From Acidothermales bacterium (lineage in GTDB: Bacteria; Actinomycetota; Actinomycetes; Streptosporangiales; WHST01): a stretch of DNA of 12,692 bases. The stretch is taken from the NCBI GenBank assembly GCA_017354575.1, contig JAFMQP010000064.1, positions 1 through 12,692 of the forward strand. Reading direction: 5' to 3'. Made by a program: the position numbers and the translations under genes. Every line of letters begins with the position of its first letter. The stretch's first letter is position 1. Below are positions 1 through 7,515 of this stretch, one piece after another. The notes under the pieces were generated by a model. That model was not told the DNA's origin, searched no databases, and saw only the letters and a list, made by a program, of their open reading frames with translations.

Positions 1-423
1 GCCGGCGCCCACGATCGCCAGCCGCAGGCCGGGCCGCAGCACGCCGCGCAGCGACCTCGCGTCGTCGACCGTGCGCAGCGTGCGCTGCGGCCCGTCGCCG
101 GGAAGGCGCACCGGCTCGGCGCCGGTGGCGAGGACGACGCCGTCGCAGCCGATCTCGCCGCGCTCGGTCACCACCACACCGTCGCGCAGGCCGGTGACGC
201 GCGTGCCCAGGCGCAGGTCGACGTCCCACGCCGCCCAGTCCGCGGGCAGCGTCGTGTCGTCCACCTCGCCACGCAGGAACTGCTTGGACAGCGGCGGCCG
301 GTCGTACGGGTGGTGCGGCTCGGCGCCGACCAGCGTGATCCGCCCCGTGTGGCCGGCCGCGCGCAGCGCACGGACCGTGTTCAGACCGCCGAGTCCGGCG
401 CCGACGACGCAGCAGTGCTCCAC
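1..423 (-). CDS. FAD-dependent NAD(P)H:ferredoxin/rhodocoxin reductase-like oxidoreductase, N-terminal part
   Basis: The first 141 codons of a flavoprotein run off the left edge of the window. Near the N terminus is the Rossmann FAD-binding motif VVGAGLGGLNTVRAL (about residues 6-20). It is followed by a beta-strand/acidic end (TLVGAEP), the PYDRPPLSK block typical of the putidaredoxin/rhodocoxin reductase family, and the second FAD motif VVLATGAEP (about 96-104). At the edge a second Rossmann motif (LAIVGAG) begins, which would be the NAD(P)H site. Such enzymes pass electrons from NAD(P)H through FAD to a 2Fe-2S ferredoxin or to a P450/oxygenase partner; no partner is visible here. The GTG at 423 is chosen because the Rossmann motif follows at once and no start codon lies just upstream in frame. 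A TACGGT box (430-435) six nt before it could be a -10 of a leaderless mRNA, but there is no matching -35. Family assignment is firm; the electron acceptor is unknown. Confidence 0.88.
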   Translation of the reverse strand, partial: MEHCCVVGAGLGGLNTVRALRAAGHTGRITLVGAEPHHPYDRPPLSKQFLRGEVDDTTLPADWAAWDVDLRLGTRVTGLRDGVVVTERGEIGCDGVVLATGAEPVRLPGDGPQRTLRTVDDARSLRGVLRPGLRLAIVGAG

Positions 424-485
424 CCCGCCACCGTACTGATCACGACCGCACCGGTGAGCGTCCCCAAGATCATTCCCGGGGAACC

Positions 486-499
486 TACACTGACCGCTT
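486..499 (+). promoter_or_regulatory. Putative leaderless promoter of the PASTA kinase gene
   Basis: A TACACT hexamer (486-491) matches the actinobacterial -10 pattern TANNNT and ends 8 nt before the GTG at 500. No Shine-Dalgarno sequence precedes either GTG500 or ATG506, so transcription probably starts at or next to the GTG. No convincing -35 is seen. Just upstream, 473-483 is a perfect short inverted repeat (TTCCC-G-GGGAA) that could bind a regulator. Confidence 0.45.
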
Positions 500-2332
500 G
501 TGAGCATGACGACGACCGACCCGCTGGTCGGGCGGCTGGTGGACGGCCGCTACCAGGTCGAGGGGCGCGTCGCGAAGGGCGGCATGGCCACGGTCTACAC
601 CGCGCGCGACACCCGGCTCGACCGCGTCGTCGCGCTCAAGGTCATGCACCGCAACCTCGCCGAGGACGAGGCGTTCGTCACCAGGTTCATCCGCGAGGCA
701 CGCTCCGCCGCGGGGCTCTCGCACCCGAACGTCGTCGCCGTCTACGACCAGGGCGAGGACGACGGCGTCGTCTACCTCACCATGGAGTACGTCCAGGGCC
801 GGACGCTCCGCCAGGTGCTGCAGGAGCGGGGGCGGCTGCGGCAGCGCGAGGCGCTGGAGGTCGCCGAACGCGTGCTCGCCGCACTCGGCGCCGCGCACAG
901 GGCCGGTCTCGTGCACCGCGACGTCAAGCCGGAGAACGTGCTCATCTCCGACGACGGCCGGGTCAAGGTGGCCGATTTCGGGCTGGCCCGCGCGGTCGCC
1001 ACGTCGCCGCACACCAGGACGACGGGAATCATCCTCGGCACCGTCGCGTACCTCGCACCCGAGCAGGTCGAGCACGGCACCGCGGACGCGCGCTCGGACG
1101 TGTACGCCACCGGCATCCTGCTCTACGAGATGCTCGTCGGTCAGGTCCCGTTCCGGGCGGACACGCCGATCGCGGTCGCGTACAAGCACGTGCACGAGGA
1201 CGTGCCACCGCCGTCGGCCGCGGTGCCCGTCGACGCGCGGGTCGACCGGCTGGTGGCGTACGCCACCGACCGCGACCCGCAGGCCCGTCCGGCCGACGCG
1301 AGCGAGCTGCTCACCGAGGTGACGGCCGTCCGCCGCGACCTGCCCGAGGACGAGCCGCTCGACCTCGGGGCGCCGGTCACCTCGTCGGTCGACGACGCCG
1401 ACAACACGACCCTGCTGCTGAGCGGCGGGTCGCCGCCGGAACCCGCCGCCACGCCCAAGCGGAAACGGCGCGGGCTCGTCGCGCTCCTCCTCGTCGTCGT
1501 GCTCGCGGCGCTGGCCGGTTTCGGCGGCTGGTGGTTCGGCACCGGCCGGTGGACCACGACGCCGGACCTCACCGGCGTCACCACCGCGGCGGCGCGGAGC
1601 AAGGCCGAACAGGTCGGGCTGAAGACGTCGACGGCGTCCGGGTACAGCGAGTCCGTGCCGAGGGGCGAGGTCGCGTCGACGCGTCCCGCTCCCGGCGGAC
1701 GGATCCTGCGCGGGGGCACCGTCGCGCTGGTCGTGTCCCTCGGCCCGGAACGGCACGCGGTGCCGACGGTGAAGGGCGAGGTCCTCTCGGAGGCGGAGGC
1801 CGACCTCTCCAAGAGCAGGCTCTCGGTGGGCGACGTCAGGTACCGGTACTCCGCCACGGTGGCGAGGAACGTGGTCCTCTCGAGCAGTCCCGAGGCGGGC
1901 CGGATGCTGAAGCGAGGCACGAAGGTCGACCTCGTGGTGAGCCGCGGTGTACCGCCTGTCACGGTGCCGGGCGTCGTCGGCATGCGGCAGGCCGCGGCGG
2001 TGGACGCGATCAAGCACGCGGGGTTGGTCCCCTCGGTCACCGAGGCGCCGAGCAAGCACGTGCCGAAGGGCGAGGTCGCGAGCCAGCGACCCGACCACGG
2101 CGCCAAGCGGGCCAGGGGCGCCACCGTCGCGCTCGTCGTGTCCAACGGGCCGCCGCTGGTCGCCGTGCCCGAGGTGAAGGGCCTGCCCGTGGCGCAGGCG
2201 AAGAAGCAGCTCACCGACGCCGGGTTCACGGTGTCCGTCGAACAGATCCCGTTCGGCGGCAACAAGGTGTTCCAGCAGAGCAGGCACGGCAAGGCCCCGT
2301 ACGGCTCGGCGATCCGCATCTGGGTCTTCTGA
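500..2332 (+). CDS. PknB-type transmembrane Ser/Thr protein kinase with four PASTA repeats
   Basis: This 610-residue protein has a complete eukaryotic-type kinase domain at about residues 18-275. Visible are the glycine-rich loop GRVAKGGMATV (22-32), the ATP-binding lysine in VALKVM (K47), the catalytic loop HRDVKPEN (139-146), DFG (159-161) and APE (186-188). The activation segment carries several threonines (T172, T174, T175, T181) that could be autophosphorylated. An acidic juxtamembrane linker and a basic KRKRR stop lead into one hydrophobic segment (about 325-347). Four extracellular PASTA repeats follow (about 352-414, 418-482, 487-549, 554-610). PASTA domains in this family sense muropeptides or lipid II and link kinase activity to cell-wall growth and division. 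The start is GTG500 (ATG506 is possible); with no RBS it is probably leaderless. A transporter gene follows 6 nt after the stop. Substrates cannot be read from sequence. The organism may encode other PASTA kinases, so I give no pkn letter. Confidence 0.95.
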   Translation: MSMTTTDPLVGRLVDGRYQVEGRVAKGGMATVYTARDTRLDRVVALKVMHRNLAEDEAFVTRFIREARSAAGLSHPNVVAVYDQGEDDGVVYLTMEYVQGRTLRQVLQERGRLRQREALEVAERVLAALGAAHRAGLVHRDVKPENVLISDDGRVKVADFGLARAVATSPHTRTTGIILGTVAYLAPEQVEHGTADARSDVYATGILLYEMLVGQVPFRADTPIAVAYKHVHEDVPPPSAAVPVDARVDRLVAYATDRDPQARPADASELLTEVTAVRRDLPEDEPLDLGAPVTSSVDDADNTTLLLSGGSPPEPAATPKRKRRGLVALLLVVVLAALAGFGGWWFGTGRWTTTPDLTGVTTAAARSKAEQVGLKTSTASGYSESVPRGEVASTRPAPGGRILRGGTVALVVSLGPERHAVPTVKGEVLSEAEADLSKSRLSVGDVRYRYSATVARNVVLSSSPEAGRMLKRGTKVDLVVSRGVPPVTVPGVVGMRQAAAVDAIKHAGLVPSVTEAPSKHVPKGEVASQRPDHGAKRARGATVALVVSNGPPLVAVPEVKGLPVAQAKKQLTDAGFTVSVEQIPFGGNKVFQQSRHGKAPYGSAIRIWVF

Positions 2333-2338
2333 GCCCGG

Positions 2339-3259
2339 ATGCCCGCCCGTGACGGGAGAGCTGCGACCCTCTCCGTCCTCTCGCTGCTCGGCGTCACGCT
2401 CGTCTGGGGCTGGACGTTCGTCATCGTCAAGGACGCCGTCGCCCGCATCCCCGTGCTGGACTTCCTCGCCTGGCGGTTCCTCGTCGCCGCGCTCGTGATG
2501 GTGCTCGCGCGCCCCGCGTCGCTGCGCCGGCTGGACCGGCGCGGCGTCGCGCACGGGCTCGGGCTGGGCGCGCTGCTCGGCGGCGGTTACGTCGCGCAGA
2601 CGTTCGGGTTGTCGATCGGCACCCCGGCGGGCGTGTCCGGCTTCCTCACCGGCATGGCCGTGGTGTTCACGCCGATCTTCGGCGGGCTCCTGCTGCGCCG
2701 CCGCATCGGCCCGGTCGCCTGGCTGGCCGTGCTGCTCGCCACGGCCGGGCTCGCGCTGACCTCGCTGCGGGGCGTCTCGTTCGGCGCGGGCGAGGCGATC
2801 ACGCTGGTGTGCGCGGCCTGCTTCGGCCTGCACGTGGTCGGGCTGTCCGTCTGGTCGCCGCGCGACGACCCGTACGCGCTGGCCGTCGTGCAGATCGCGA
2901 CGGTCGGCGTCGTCTGCCTGGCGCTCGCGGCCGGTGCGGGCCTGTCCGCGCCGGCTCCTCGCGTCCTCGCCGTCCCCCCGGACGCCGCGGTGTGGCTCGC
3001 GCTCGCCGTGACGTCGATCCTGGCGACGGCGGTCGGCTATCTCGTGCAGACATGGGCCCAGCGGCACGTGTCGCCCACGCGGACGGCGGTCGTGCTCACC
3101 ATGGAACCGGTCTTCGCCGCGCTCGCCGCCGTCCTGTACGGCGAACCGCTCGGCTGGGCGACGGCGGTCGGCGGGGCCATGGTGCTCGCGGCGATGTACC
3201 TGGTGGAGCTCGACCCGCGCCGCGCCCCCGAGACCGGCGTCGAGCGTCTCGGCCCGTGA
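2339..3259 (+). CDS. DMT-superfamily (EamA) membrane transporter
   Basis: This 306-residue, very hydrophobic protein has about ten membrane helices arranged as two EamA halves (about residues 12-142 and 155-290). The signatures fit the drug/metabolite exporter family: VTLVWGWTFVIVK in helix 1, the stretch GLSIGTPAGVSGFLTG before helix 4, and MEPVFAALAAVLYGEPLG near the last pair of helices. Members export or exchange amino acids, metabolites or drugs across the cytoplasmic membrane; the substrate cannot be predicted. The ATG at 2339 lies 6 nt after the kinase stop with no clear Shine-Dalgarno sequence, so it is probably translated by coupling to the kinase and shares its transcript. Length is normal for the family. 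The C-terminal tail after the last helix is short and charged and faces the cytoplasm in this family. Confidence 0.9.
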   Translation: MPARDGRAATLSVLSLLGVTLVWGWTFVIVKDAVARIPVLDFLAWRFLVAALVMVLARPASLRRLDRRGVAHGLGLGALLGGGYVAQTFGLSIGTPAGVSGFLTGMAVVFTPIFGGLLLRRRIGPVAWLAVLLATAGLALTSLRGVSFGAGEAITLVCAACFGLHVVGLSVWSPRDDPYALAVVQIATVGVVCLALAAGAGLSAPAPRVLAVPPDAAVWLALAVTSILATAVGYLVQTWAQRHVSPTRTAVVLTMEPVFAALAAVLYGEPLGWATAVGGAMVLAAMYLVELDPRRAPETGVERLGP

Positions 3260-3261
3260 GG

Positions 3262-3299
3262 CGCCGGGCGCCGGGCGTCAGCGTACGGCGTCAGGCGTC
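3262..3299. repeat. Short direct repeats at a convergent gene junction
   Basis: Between the convergent transporter and methyltransferase genes, a 7-bp unit CGCCGGG occurs twice in tandem (3262-3275). It is followed by GGCGTCA at 3274-3280 and 3287-3293 and GGCGTC at 3294-3299, the last two running into the 3' end of the methyltransferase gene. I see no terminator hairpin with a T-tract. This may be simple-sequence drift in GC-rich DNA. Confidence 0.4.
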
Positions 3300-4454
3300 C
3301 GCGCACACGAGCGCCCACGGCCGGTCGGCGACGCGGGTCATCACCAGCGTCGCGCGCCGGGAGCCGGTGAGCCGCAGCCCACGCCGCAGCGCGTCGACGT
3401 CGCCGGCGAGGCCGCGGCGGCGTACGTCCACGGACCCCACGTCCAGCGCATGCAGCCGGGCGCGCAGGTCCTGCTGCCGCCACGGCGCAGAGTCGAGCAC
3501 CCGCAGCGTGCGCGCGAACGGCGTCCGCACCGGCGCGTCGGCGGACAGGAACGCGATCGAGGGGTCGATCTGCCAGGCGCCGACCAGCCGGGCCAGGTCG
3601 GCGACCAGGCCCGCGCGGGTGACGGCCGGGTTGGGGTCGAGCAGGTACGCCCCAGGCGCACGTACCTCGACCGACTCGCCGGGCGCCGGCACCAGCACGT
3701 CGCCCGCCGGCAGCAGCGTCGCCCGCGACGGCGCGGTCGCGAACGCCGGCGACCAGAGCGTCGCCTCCTTCAGCTCCCGCCCGTCCGCGACGAACTCGGC
3801 CTCCCAGCCCGGTGGCACGGCCTCGCGCGGCACTGCGGGCGACGCCTTCACCGCGACGGCGGGCACCCGGTCGGCCAGCGCCGCGCACCACGACAACGGC
3901 GGCTCGCTGTCGCCGGGCCGTTTGCGCGCACCGCCCGCGCGCCGCGCCGGGTCGACGAACACCGCGGCCAGGCCGGTGAGGTCGGCGTCCCTGGCGTCAC
4001 CGCGCTCCGTGCCGACGGCGTGCTCGACGCCGTACGCCTCCGCGTTGAGCCGTGCCATCCGCAGGTGCACGGGATCCCGGTCGACCGCGTGCACGTCGGA
4101 CGCCGCCGCCAGCGCGACCAGGTCGCCGCCGATCCCGCAGCAGAGGTCGGCGACCCGGGCGGCGTCCGCGAACCGGGCGGCACGGTGCCGGGCGACGCGC
4201 TCCGCCGTCGCCTGCTCGAGGCCGTCCCTGGTGAAGAACATCCGGTCCGCGCGGGTGAACTTCGCCCGCGCGCGCACCCGCAGCTCGTGCTGGGCCAGCG
4301 CGGCCGTGACGAGGGAGGCGGGATGGTCGCGGCGCAGTCCTTCGGCGATCCGCAGCTCGCTCGCCGGCGTCACACCCGCACCCGCGAGCGCGTCGAGTAC
4401 CCCGCGTCCCTCGGGCGCGGTGAGCGCGTCCAGGTCGTCGAGGCCGACGCTCAC
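3291..4454 (-). CDS. Class I SAM-dependent methyltransferase with C-terminal THUMP-like domain
   Basis: This 387-residue protein has a central Rossmann methyltransferase fold. Motif I is VADLCCGIGGDLVALA (about 101-116), the acidic loop is AVDRDP (123-128) and motif IV is FVDPARR (156-162). The C-terminal 75 residues (VDVRRRGLAGDVDALRRGLR and following) look like the small THUMP-like domain that closes this actinobacterial family. THUMP-type domains bind RNA, so a tRNA or rRNA target is likely but unproven. The start is GTG4454, whose GTGA overlaps the rfbD stop by 4 nt. That overlap makes it the last gene of the rfbA-rfbB-rfbD transcript, translated by coupling. It does not obviously belong to rhamnose synthesis, so the linkage may simply be co-expression. 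Family is confident; substrate unknown. Confidence 0.88.
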   Translation of the reverse strand: MSVGLDDLDALTAPEGRGVLDALAGAGVTPASELRIAEGLRRDHPASLVTAALAQHELRVRARAKFTRADRMFFTRDGLEQATAERVARHRAARFADAARVADLCCGIGGDLVALAAASDVHAVDRDPVHLRMARLNAEAYGVEHAVGTERGDARDADLTGLAAVFVDPARRAGGARKRPGDSEPPLSWCAALADRVPAVAVKASPAVPREAVPPGWEAEFVADGRELKEATLWSPAFATAPSRATLLPAGDVLVPAPGESVEVRAPGAYLLDPNPAVTRAGLVADLARLVGAWQIDPSIAFLSADAPVRTPFARTLRVLDSAPWRQQDLRARLHALDVGSVDVRRRGLAGDVDALRRGLRLTGSRRATLVMTRVADRPWALVCADA

Positions 4455-5314
4455 GTGGCGACGAGCATCTCCGGTACCGCGGCGGCGAGCGCGTCCCGCC
4501 AGTGCCGCATCGGCGGCAGGCCGTGCCGCTCGGCCGCGGTCGAGGCCAGCACGCTGTACGCCGGGCGCGGCGCGGGACGCCGGAACGCCTCGCTGGTGGT
4601 GGGACGCACGCGGTCGGCGTCGGCGCCGGCGAGCGTGAACACCTCGCGGGCGAGGTCGTACCAGCTCGCCGATCCCCCGTTGGTCGCGTGGTAGACGCCG
4701 GCGGGCGCGCCGGAGTGCCCGAGCCGGACGAGCCGGTCGGCGATGTCGAGGGCCCAGGTCGGCTGCCCCCGCTGGTCGGTGACGACGTCGACGGTGGGGC
4801 GTTCACCTTCGAGCCGCAGCATCGTCGCGACGAAGTTGCCGCCGTGGGCGCCGTACACCCACGCGGTGCGGACGACGTAGCCCCCGCCGGGGTGCAGGTC
4901 GCGCACCGCCCGCTCGCCCGCGAGCTTGGTGCGCCCGTACGCGGAACGCGGTCCGGTGGGCGCGTCCTCGGCGTACGGCGTGTCCGCGTCGCCGGCGAAC
5001 ACGTAGTCGGTGGAGACGTGCAGCAGCCGCGTGCCGCTGCGCGCGCAGGCCCGGGCGAGGTTGGCGGGGCCGTCGCCGTTGACCCGCGCGGCGGCGTCCT
5101 CCCGCGCCTCGGCGTCGTCGACGGCGGTCCACGCGGCGCAGTTCACGACGACGTCCGGCTGGTGCCGGTCGAGCTTGGCCGCGACGGCATCGGCGTCGGC
5201 CACGTCGAGGTCGGCGTGGGTGAGCCCGGTGAACCGGACTCCCTTGTCGCGCAATACGTTCGTCACCTCGACGCCGAGCATGCCGCGGGCGCCGGTGACG
5301 AGCCAGCCGCTCAC
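4451..5314 (-). CDS. rfbD: dTDP-4-dehydrorhamnose reductase (RmlD)
   Basis: This enzyme performs the last step of dTDP-L-rhamnose synthesis, reducing dTDP-4-keto-L-rhamnose with NAD(P)H. The 287-residue protein has the short-chain dehydrogenase features expected: N-terminal GARGMLG (8-14), the strand STDYVF (101-106), the catalytic pair Y126-xxx-K130 and the family block DQRGQPT (180-186). The reading frame stays open upstream to about 5521, but that extension is low-complexity sequence antisense to rfbB's own codons. GTG5314 is preferred because the Rossmann motif begins within a few residues and because its GTGA overlaps the rfbB stop by 4 nt. At the other end its stop overlaps the methyltransferase start in the same way. 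It acts in the cytosol with RfbA, RfbB and RfbC. Length is close to the usual 280-300. Confidence 0.95.
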   Translation of the reverse strand: MSGWLVTGARGMLGVEVTNVLRDKGVRFTGLTHADLDVADADAVAAKLDRHQPDVVVNCAAWTAVDDAEAREDAAARVNGDGPANLARACARSGTRLLHVSTDYVFAGDADTPYAEDAPTGPRSAYGRTKLAGERAVRDLHPGGGYVVRTAWVYGAHGGNFVATMLRLEGERPTVDVVTDQRGQPTWALDIADRLVRLGHSGAPAGVYHATNGGSASWYDLAREVFTLAGADADRVRPTTSEAFRRPAPRPAYSVLASTAAERHGLPPMRHWRDALAAAVPEMLVAT

Positions 5315-6309
5315 GAGGCCACCAGCCCCCGGCGCTTCAGCGGCTCCCACCAGTCGCGGTGCTCGCGGTACCACTCGACCGTCTCGGCGAGCCCGTCGGC
5401 GAAGTCGTGCACCGGCGCATATCCGAGCTCGTCCGCGATCTTCGTCCAGTCGACCGAGTAGCGGCGGTCGTGGCCCTTGCGGTCGGTGACGTACCTGACG
5501 CTGCTCCAGTCGGCGCCGCACGCCTCCAGCAACAGCTCGGTGAGCCGCTTGTTGGTCAGCTCGGTGCCCCCGCCGATGTTGTAGACCTCCCCCGGCCTGC
5601 CGCCCTCTAGGACGAGGTCGATCGCGCGGCAGTGGTCGTCGACGTGCAACCAGTCGCGGCGGTTCATGCCGTCGCCGTAGAGGGGCACCGTGCCGCCGTC
5701 GAGCAGGTTGGTGACGAACAGCGGGATGACCTTCTCGGGGAACTGGTAGGGCCCGTAGTTGTTGGAACAGCGGGTGACCCGGACGTCGAGGCCGTGGGTG
5801 CGGTGGTACGCGAGCGCGATGAGGTCGCTGGACGCCTTCGACGCGGCGTACGGGGAGTTCGGCCGCAGCGGGTCGGTCTCGGGCCAGGAGCCCTCGGGGA
5901 TCGACCCGTACACCTCGTCCGTCGACACCTGCACGAACGTTCCCAGCTCGTGTCGCAGCGCGGCGTCGAGCAGCGCCTGCGTGCCGACCACGTTGGTCAT
6001 GACGAAGTCCGTGGCGCCGAGGATCGACCGGTCGACGTGCGACTCCGCCGCGAAGTGCACGATCGCGTCGTGCGACCCGACGAGCTCGTCGACGAGCGCG
6101 GCGTCGGCGATGTCACCGTGCACGAACCGGAACGACGGCGCGTCCTCGACCGGGCGGAGGTTGTCGCGGTTGCCCGCGTAGGTGAGCTTGTCGAGCACCG
6201 TGACCCGTGCCCCGGCGAGGCCGGGGTACCCGCCGCCGACGAGCGTCCGGACGAAGTGCGAGCCGATGAAGCCGGCAGCTCCGGTGACGAGGATGTCGCG
6301 GACGGCCAT
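5311..6309 (-). CDS. rfbB: dTDP-glucose 4,6-dehydratase (RmlB)
   Basis: This 332-residue extended short-chain dehydrogenase converts dTDP-D-glucose to dTDP-4-keto-6-deoxy-D-glucose, the second step of dTDP-rhamnose synthesis, using tightly bound NAD+. It shows the NAD-binding GAAGFIGSH (10-18), HFAAESHVDRS (85-95), the dehydratase-specific T130-D131-E132 in STDEVYG, the catalytic Y154-xxx-K158 in YAASK, and the RCSNNYGPYQFPEK block that marks this subfamily. ATG6309 is preceded by a good Shine-Dalgarno sequence (GAGGAGAGG, about 9 nt upstream) that overlaps the end of rfbA; the rfbA stop is only 4 nt away. The gene sits between rfbA and rfbD in one operon. Product assignment is very secure; length and motifs are normal. 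Confidence 0.97.
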   Translation of the reverse strand: MAVRDILVTGAAGFIGSHFVRTLVGGGYPGLAGARVTVLDKLTYAGNRDNLRPVEDAPSFRFVHGDIADAALVDELVGSHDAIVHFAAESHVDRSILGATDFVMTNVVGTQALLDAALRHELGTFVQVSTDEVYGSIPEGSWPETDPLRPNSPYAASKASSDLIALAYHRTHGLDVRVTRCSNNYGPYQFPEKVIPLFVTNLLDGGTVPLYGDGMNRRDWLHVDDHCRAIDLVLEGGRPGEVYNIGGGTELTNKRLTELLLEACGADWSSVRYVTDRKGHDRRYSVDWTKIADELGYAPVHDFADGLAETVEWYREHRDWWEPLKRRGLVAS

Positions 6310-6313
6310 GCGG

Positions 6314-7396
6314 TCAGACCTCTCCTCGCGCCGAGCTGATCTGCACCCTGCTGTGGTCGCCGAGCACGAGCACGTGCGCCTTCGGGACGTGCGGTGCCGG
6401 CGTCACCTCGGCCCCGCGGCCGATCAGCGACTTCTCGATCCTGCCGACGCCGCGGATCGACGCGTCCCGCAGCACGATGGAGAACTCGATCTCGCTGTCG
6501 GTCACAGAGCAGGCGTCGTCGATGGAGGTGAACGGCCCGACGTAGGAGTCGGCGACGCGGGCGTCGCGGCCGATGACGACCGGGCCGACGATGCGCGACC
6601 GCTCCACGACCGAGCCGGGCTCGAGCCGGACCCGCCCGACGATCTCGCTGGCGTCGTCGACCGTGCCGGCGGCGTACGGCTCCGTGGACTCCAGCACCGC
6701 GCGGTTGACCTCCAGCATGTCCGCGACGTTACCGGTGTCCTTCCAGTAACCGGTCACCGTGGTGCTGCGCACGTCGCGCCCGGCGTCGATCAGCCACTGC
6801 AGCGCGTCGGTGATCTCCAGCTCGCCGCGGCGGGACGGGCCGATCGCGCGGACGGCCTCGTGCACGGCGGCCGCGAACATGTAGACGCCGACGAGCGCGA
6901 GGTCGCTCTTCGGCTCGTCGGGCTTCTCCTCCAGCCGGACGACCCGCCCGCCGGCGTCGAGCTCGGCGACGCCGAAACTCCCCGGGTCGGACACCTTGGT
7001 CAGCAGGATCTGCGCGTCCGGGCGGGTGCGCCGGAACTCCTCGACGAGGAGCGTCACGCCGCCGACGATGAAGTTGTCGCCGAGGTACATCACGAAGTCG
7101 TCGTCGCCCAGGAAATCGGCGGCGATCAGCACAGCGTGGGCGAGGCCGCGCGGCGCGTCCTGGTGGATGTAGACGACGTCCAGCCCGAACGCCGACCCGT
7201 CGCCGACCGCGTCCTTGATCTCGTCGGCCGTGTCGCCGACGACGATGCCGACCTCGGTGATCCCCGCGGCCGCGATCGCCTCGAGCCCGTAGAAGAGCAC
7301 GGGCTTGTTCGCGACCGGCACGAGCTGCTTGGCGAACGAGTACGTGATCGGGCGTAGCCGCGTACCGGCCCCGCCCGCGAGAACCAGAGCTTTCAT
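6314..7396 (-). CDS. rfbA: Glucose-1-phosphate thymidylyltransferase, long form (RmlA/StrD type)
   Basis: This enzyme joins dTTP and glucose-1-phosphate to give dTDP-glucose, entry to the rhamnose pathway. The 360-residue protein begins with the nucleotidyltransferase motif GGAGTRLRP (8-16). Also visible are YLGDN (104-108), whose Asp binds metal, EEKP (156-159), GELEITDA (191-198) and GYWKDTG (216-222). After residue 235 the chain turns into hexapeptide-like left-handed beta-helix sequence. This marks the long form, about 355 residues and known from actinobacterial deoxysugar pathways such as StrD, as opposed to the roughly 290-residue enterobacterial RfbA. ATG7396 is chosen over the upstream open frame because the catalytic motif starts at once. 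It has no Shine-Dalgarno sequence but a well-placed -10 box, so its mRNA is probably leaderless. It is first gene of the rfbA-rfbB-rfbD-methyltransferase operon and diverges from the glycosyltransferase gene. Confidence 0.96.
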   Translation of the reverse strand: MKALVLAGGAGTRLRPITYSFAKQLVPVANKPVLFYGLEAIAAAGITEVGIVVGDTADEIKDAVGDGSAFGLDVVYIHQDAPRGLAHAVLIAADFLGDDDFVMYLGDNFIVGGVTLLVEEFRRTRPDAQILLTKVSDPGSFGVAELDAGGRVVRLEEKPDEPKSDLALVGVYMFAAAVHEAVRAIGPSRRGELEITDALQWLIDAGRDVRSTTVTGYWKDTGNVADMLEVNRAVLESTEPYAAGTVDDASEIVGRVRLEPGSVVERSRIVGPVVIGRDARVADSYVGPFTSIDDACSVTDSEIEFSIVLRDASIRGVGRIEKSLIGRGAEVTPAPHVPKAHVLVLGDHSRVQISSARGEV

Positions 7397-7403
7397 CCGG
7401 GTT

Positions 7404-7431
7404 ACTGTACGACTAACGGGATACGGGTCGA
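7404..7431 (-). promoter_or_regulatory. Putative leaderless promoter of the rfbABD operon
   Basis: Read on the minus strand, TCGACC (7431-7426, four of six matches to TTGACA) is followed after 16 nt by TACAGT (7409-7404). Seven nt later comes the rfbA ATG. The spacing puts the transcript start at or beside the A of ATG, and no ribosome-binding site is present. Experimental support is lacking. Confidence 0.55.
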
Positions 7432-7442
7432 TCGGGGAGGCA

Positions 7443-7454
7443 CCGGTCAACCGG
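7443..7454. promoter_or_regulatory. Inverted repeat, possible operator between rfbA and the glycosyltransferase gene
   Basis: CCGGT-CA-ACCGG is a perfect 5+5 bp inverted repeat with a 2-nt centre, lying 12 bp upstream of the proposed rfbA -35 box inside the 119-bp divergent spacer. Its position suits an activator or repressor site for rfbA or for both genes. A short GC-rich palindrome of this kind can also arise by chance. The rest of the spacer shows no convincing plus-strand promoter. Confidence 0.3.
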
Positions 7455-7515
7455 CCTGTAGCGGCGGGCGTCGACTGTGCGATGTCCGGGCAACGGCACC
7501 GCACGAGGGAGTGGC

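Noticed and set aside
485..3067. An 860-codon open frame on the minus strand opposite the kinase and transporter
   Set aside because: It is antisense to two genes with clear motifs, is dominated by Arg/Asp/Gly/His as expected of a GC-rich shadow frame, and shows no domain.
3260..3290. Bidirectional terminator between the convergent transporter and methyltransferase genes
   Set aside because: Only short direct repeats and 6-bp palindromes are present; no stable stem followed by a T-tract on either strand.
5315..5521. Upstream extension of the rfbD frame
   Set aside because: It lies inside rfbB, is low-complexity Arg-rich sequence, and the Rossmann motif plus GTGA overlap place the true start at 5314.
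7403..7408. TACTGT on the plus strand as a -10 for the glycosyltransferase gene, overlapping the rfbA -10
   Set aside because: No -35 element at a workable distance and the start codon is more than 100 nt away; the match follows from the near-palindromic TACAGT box itself.
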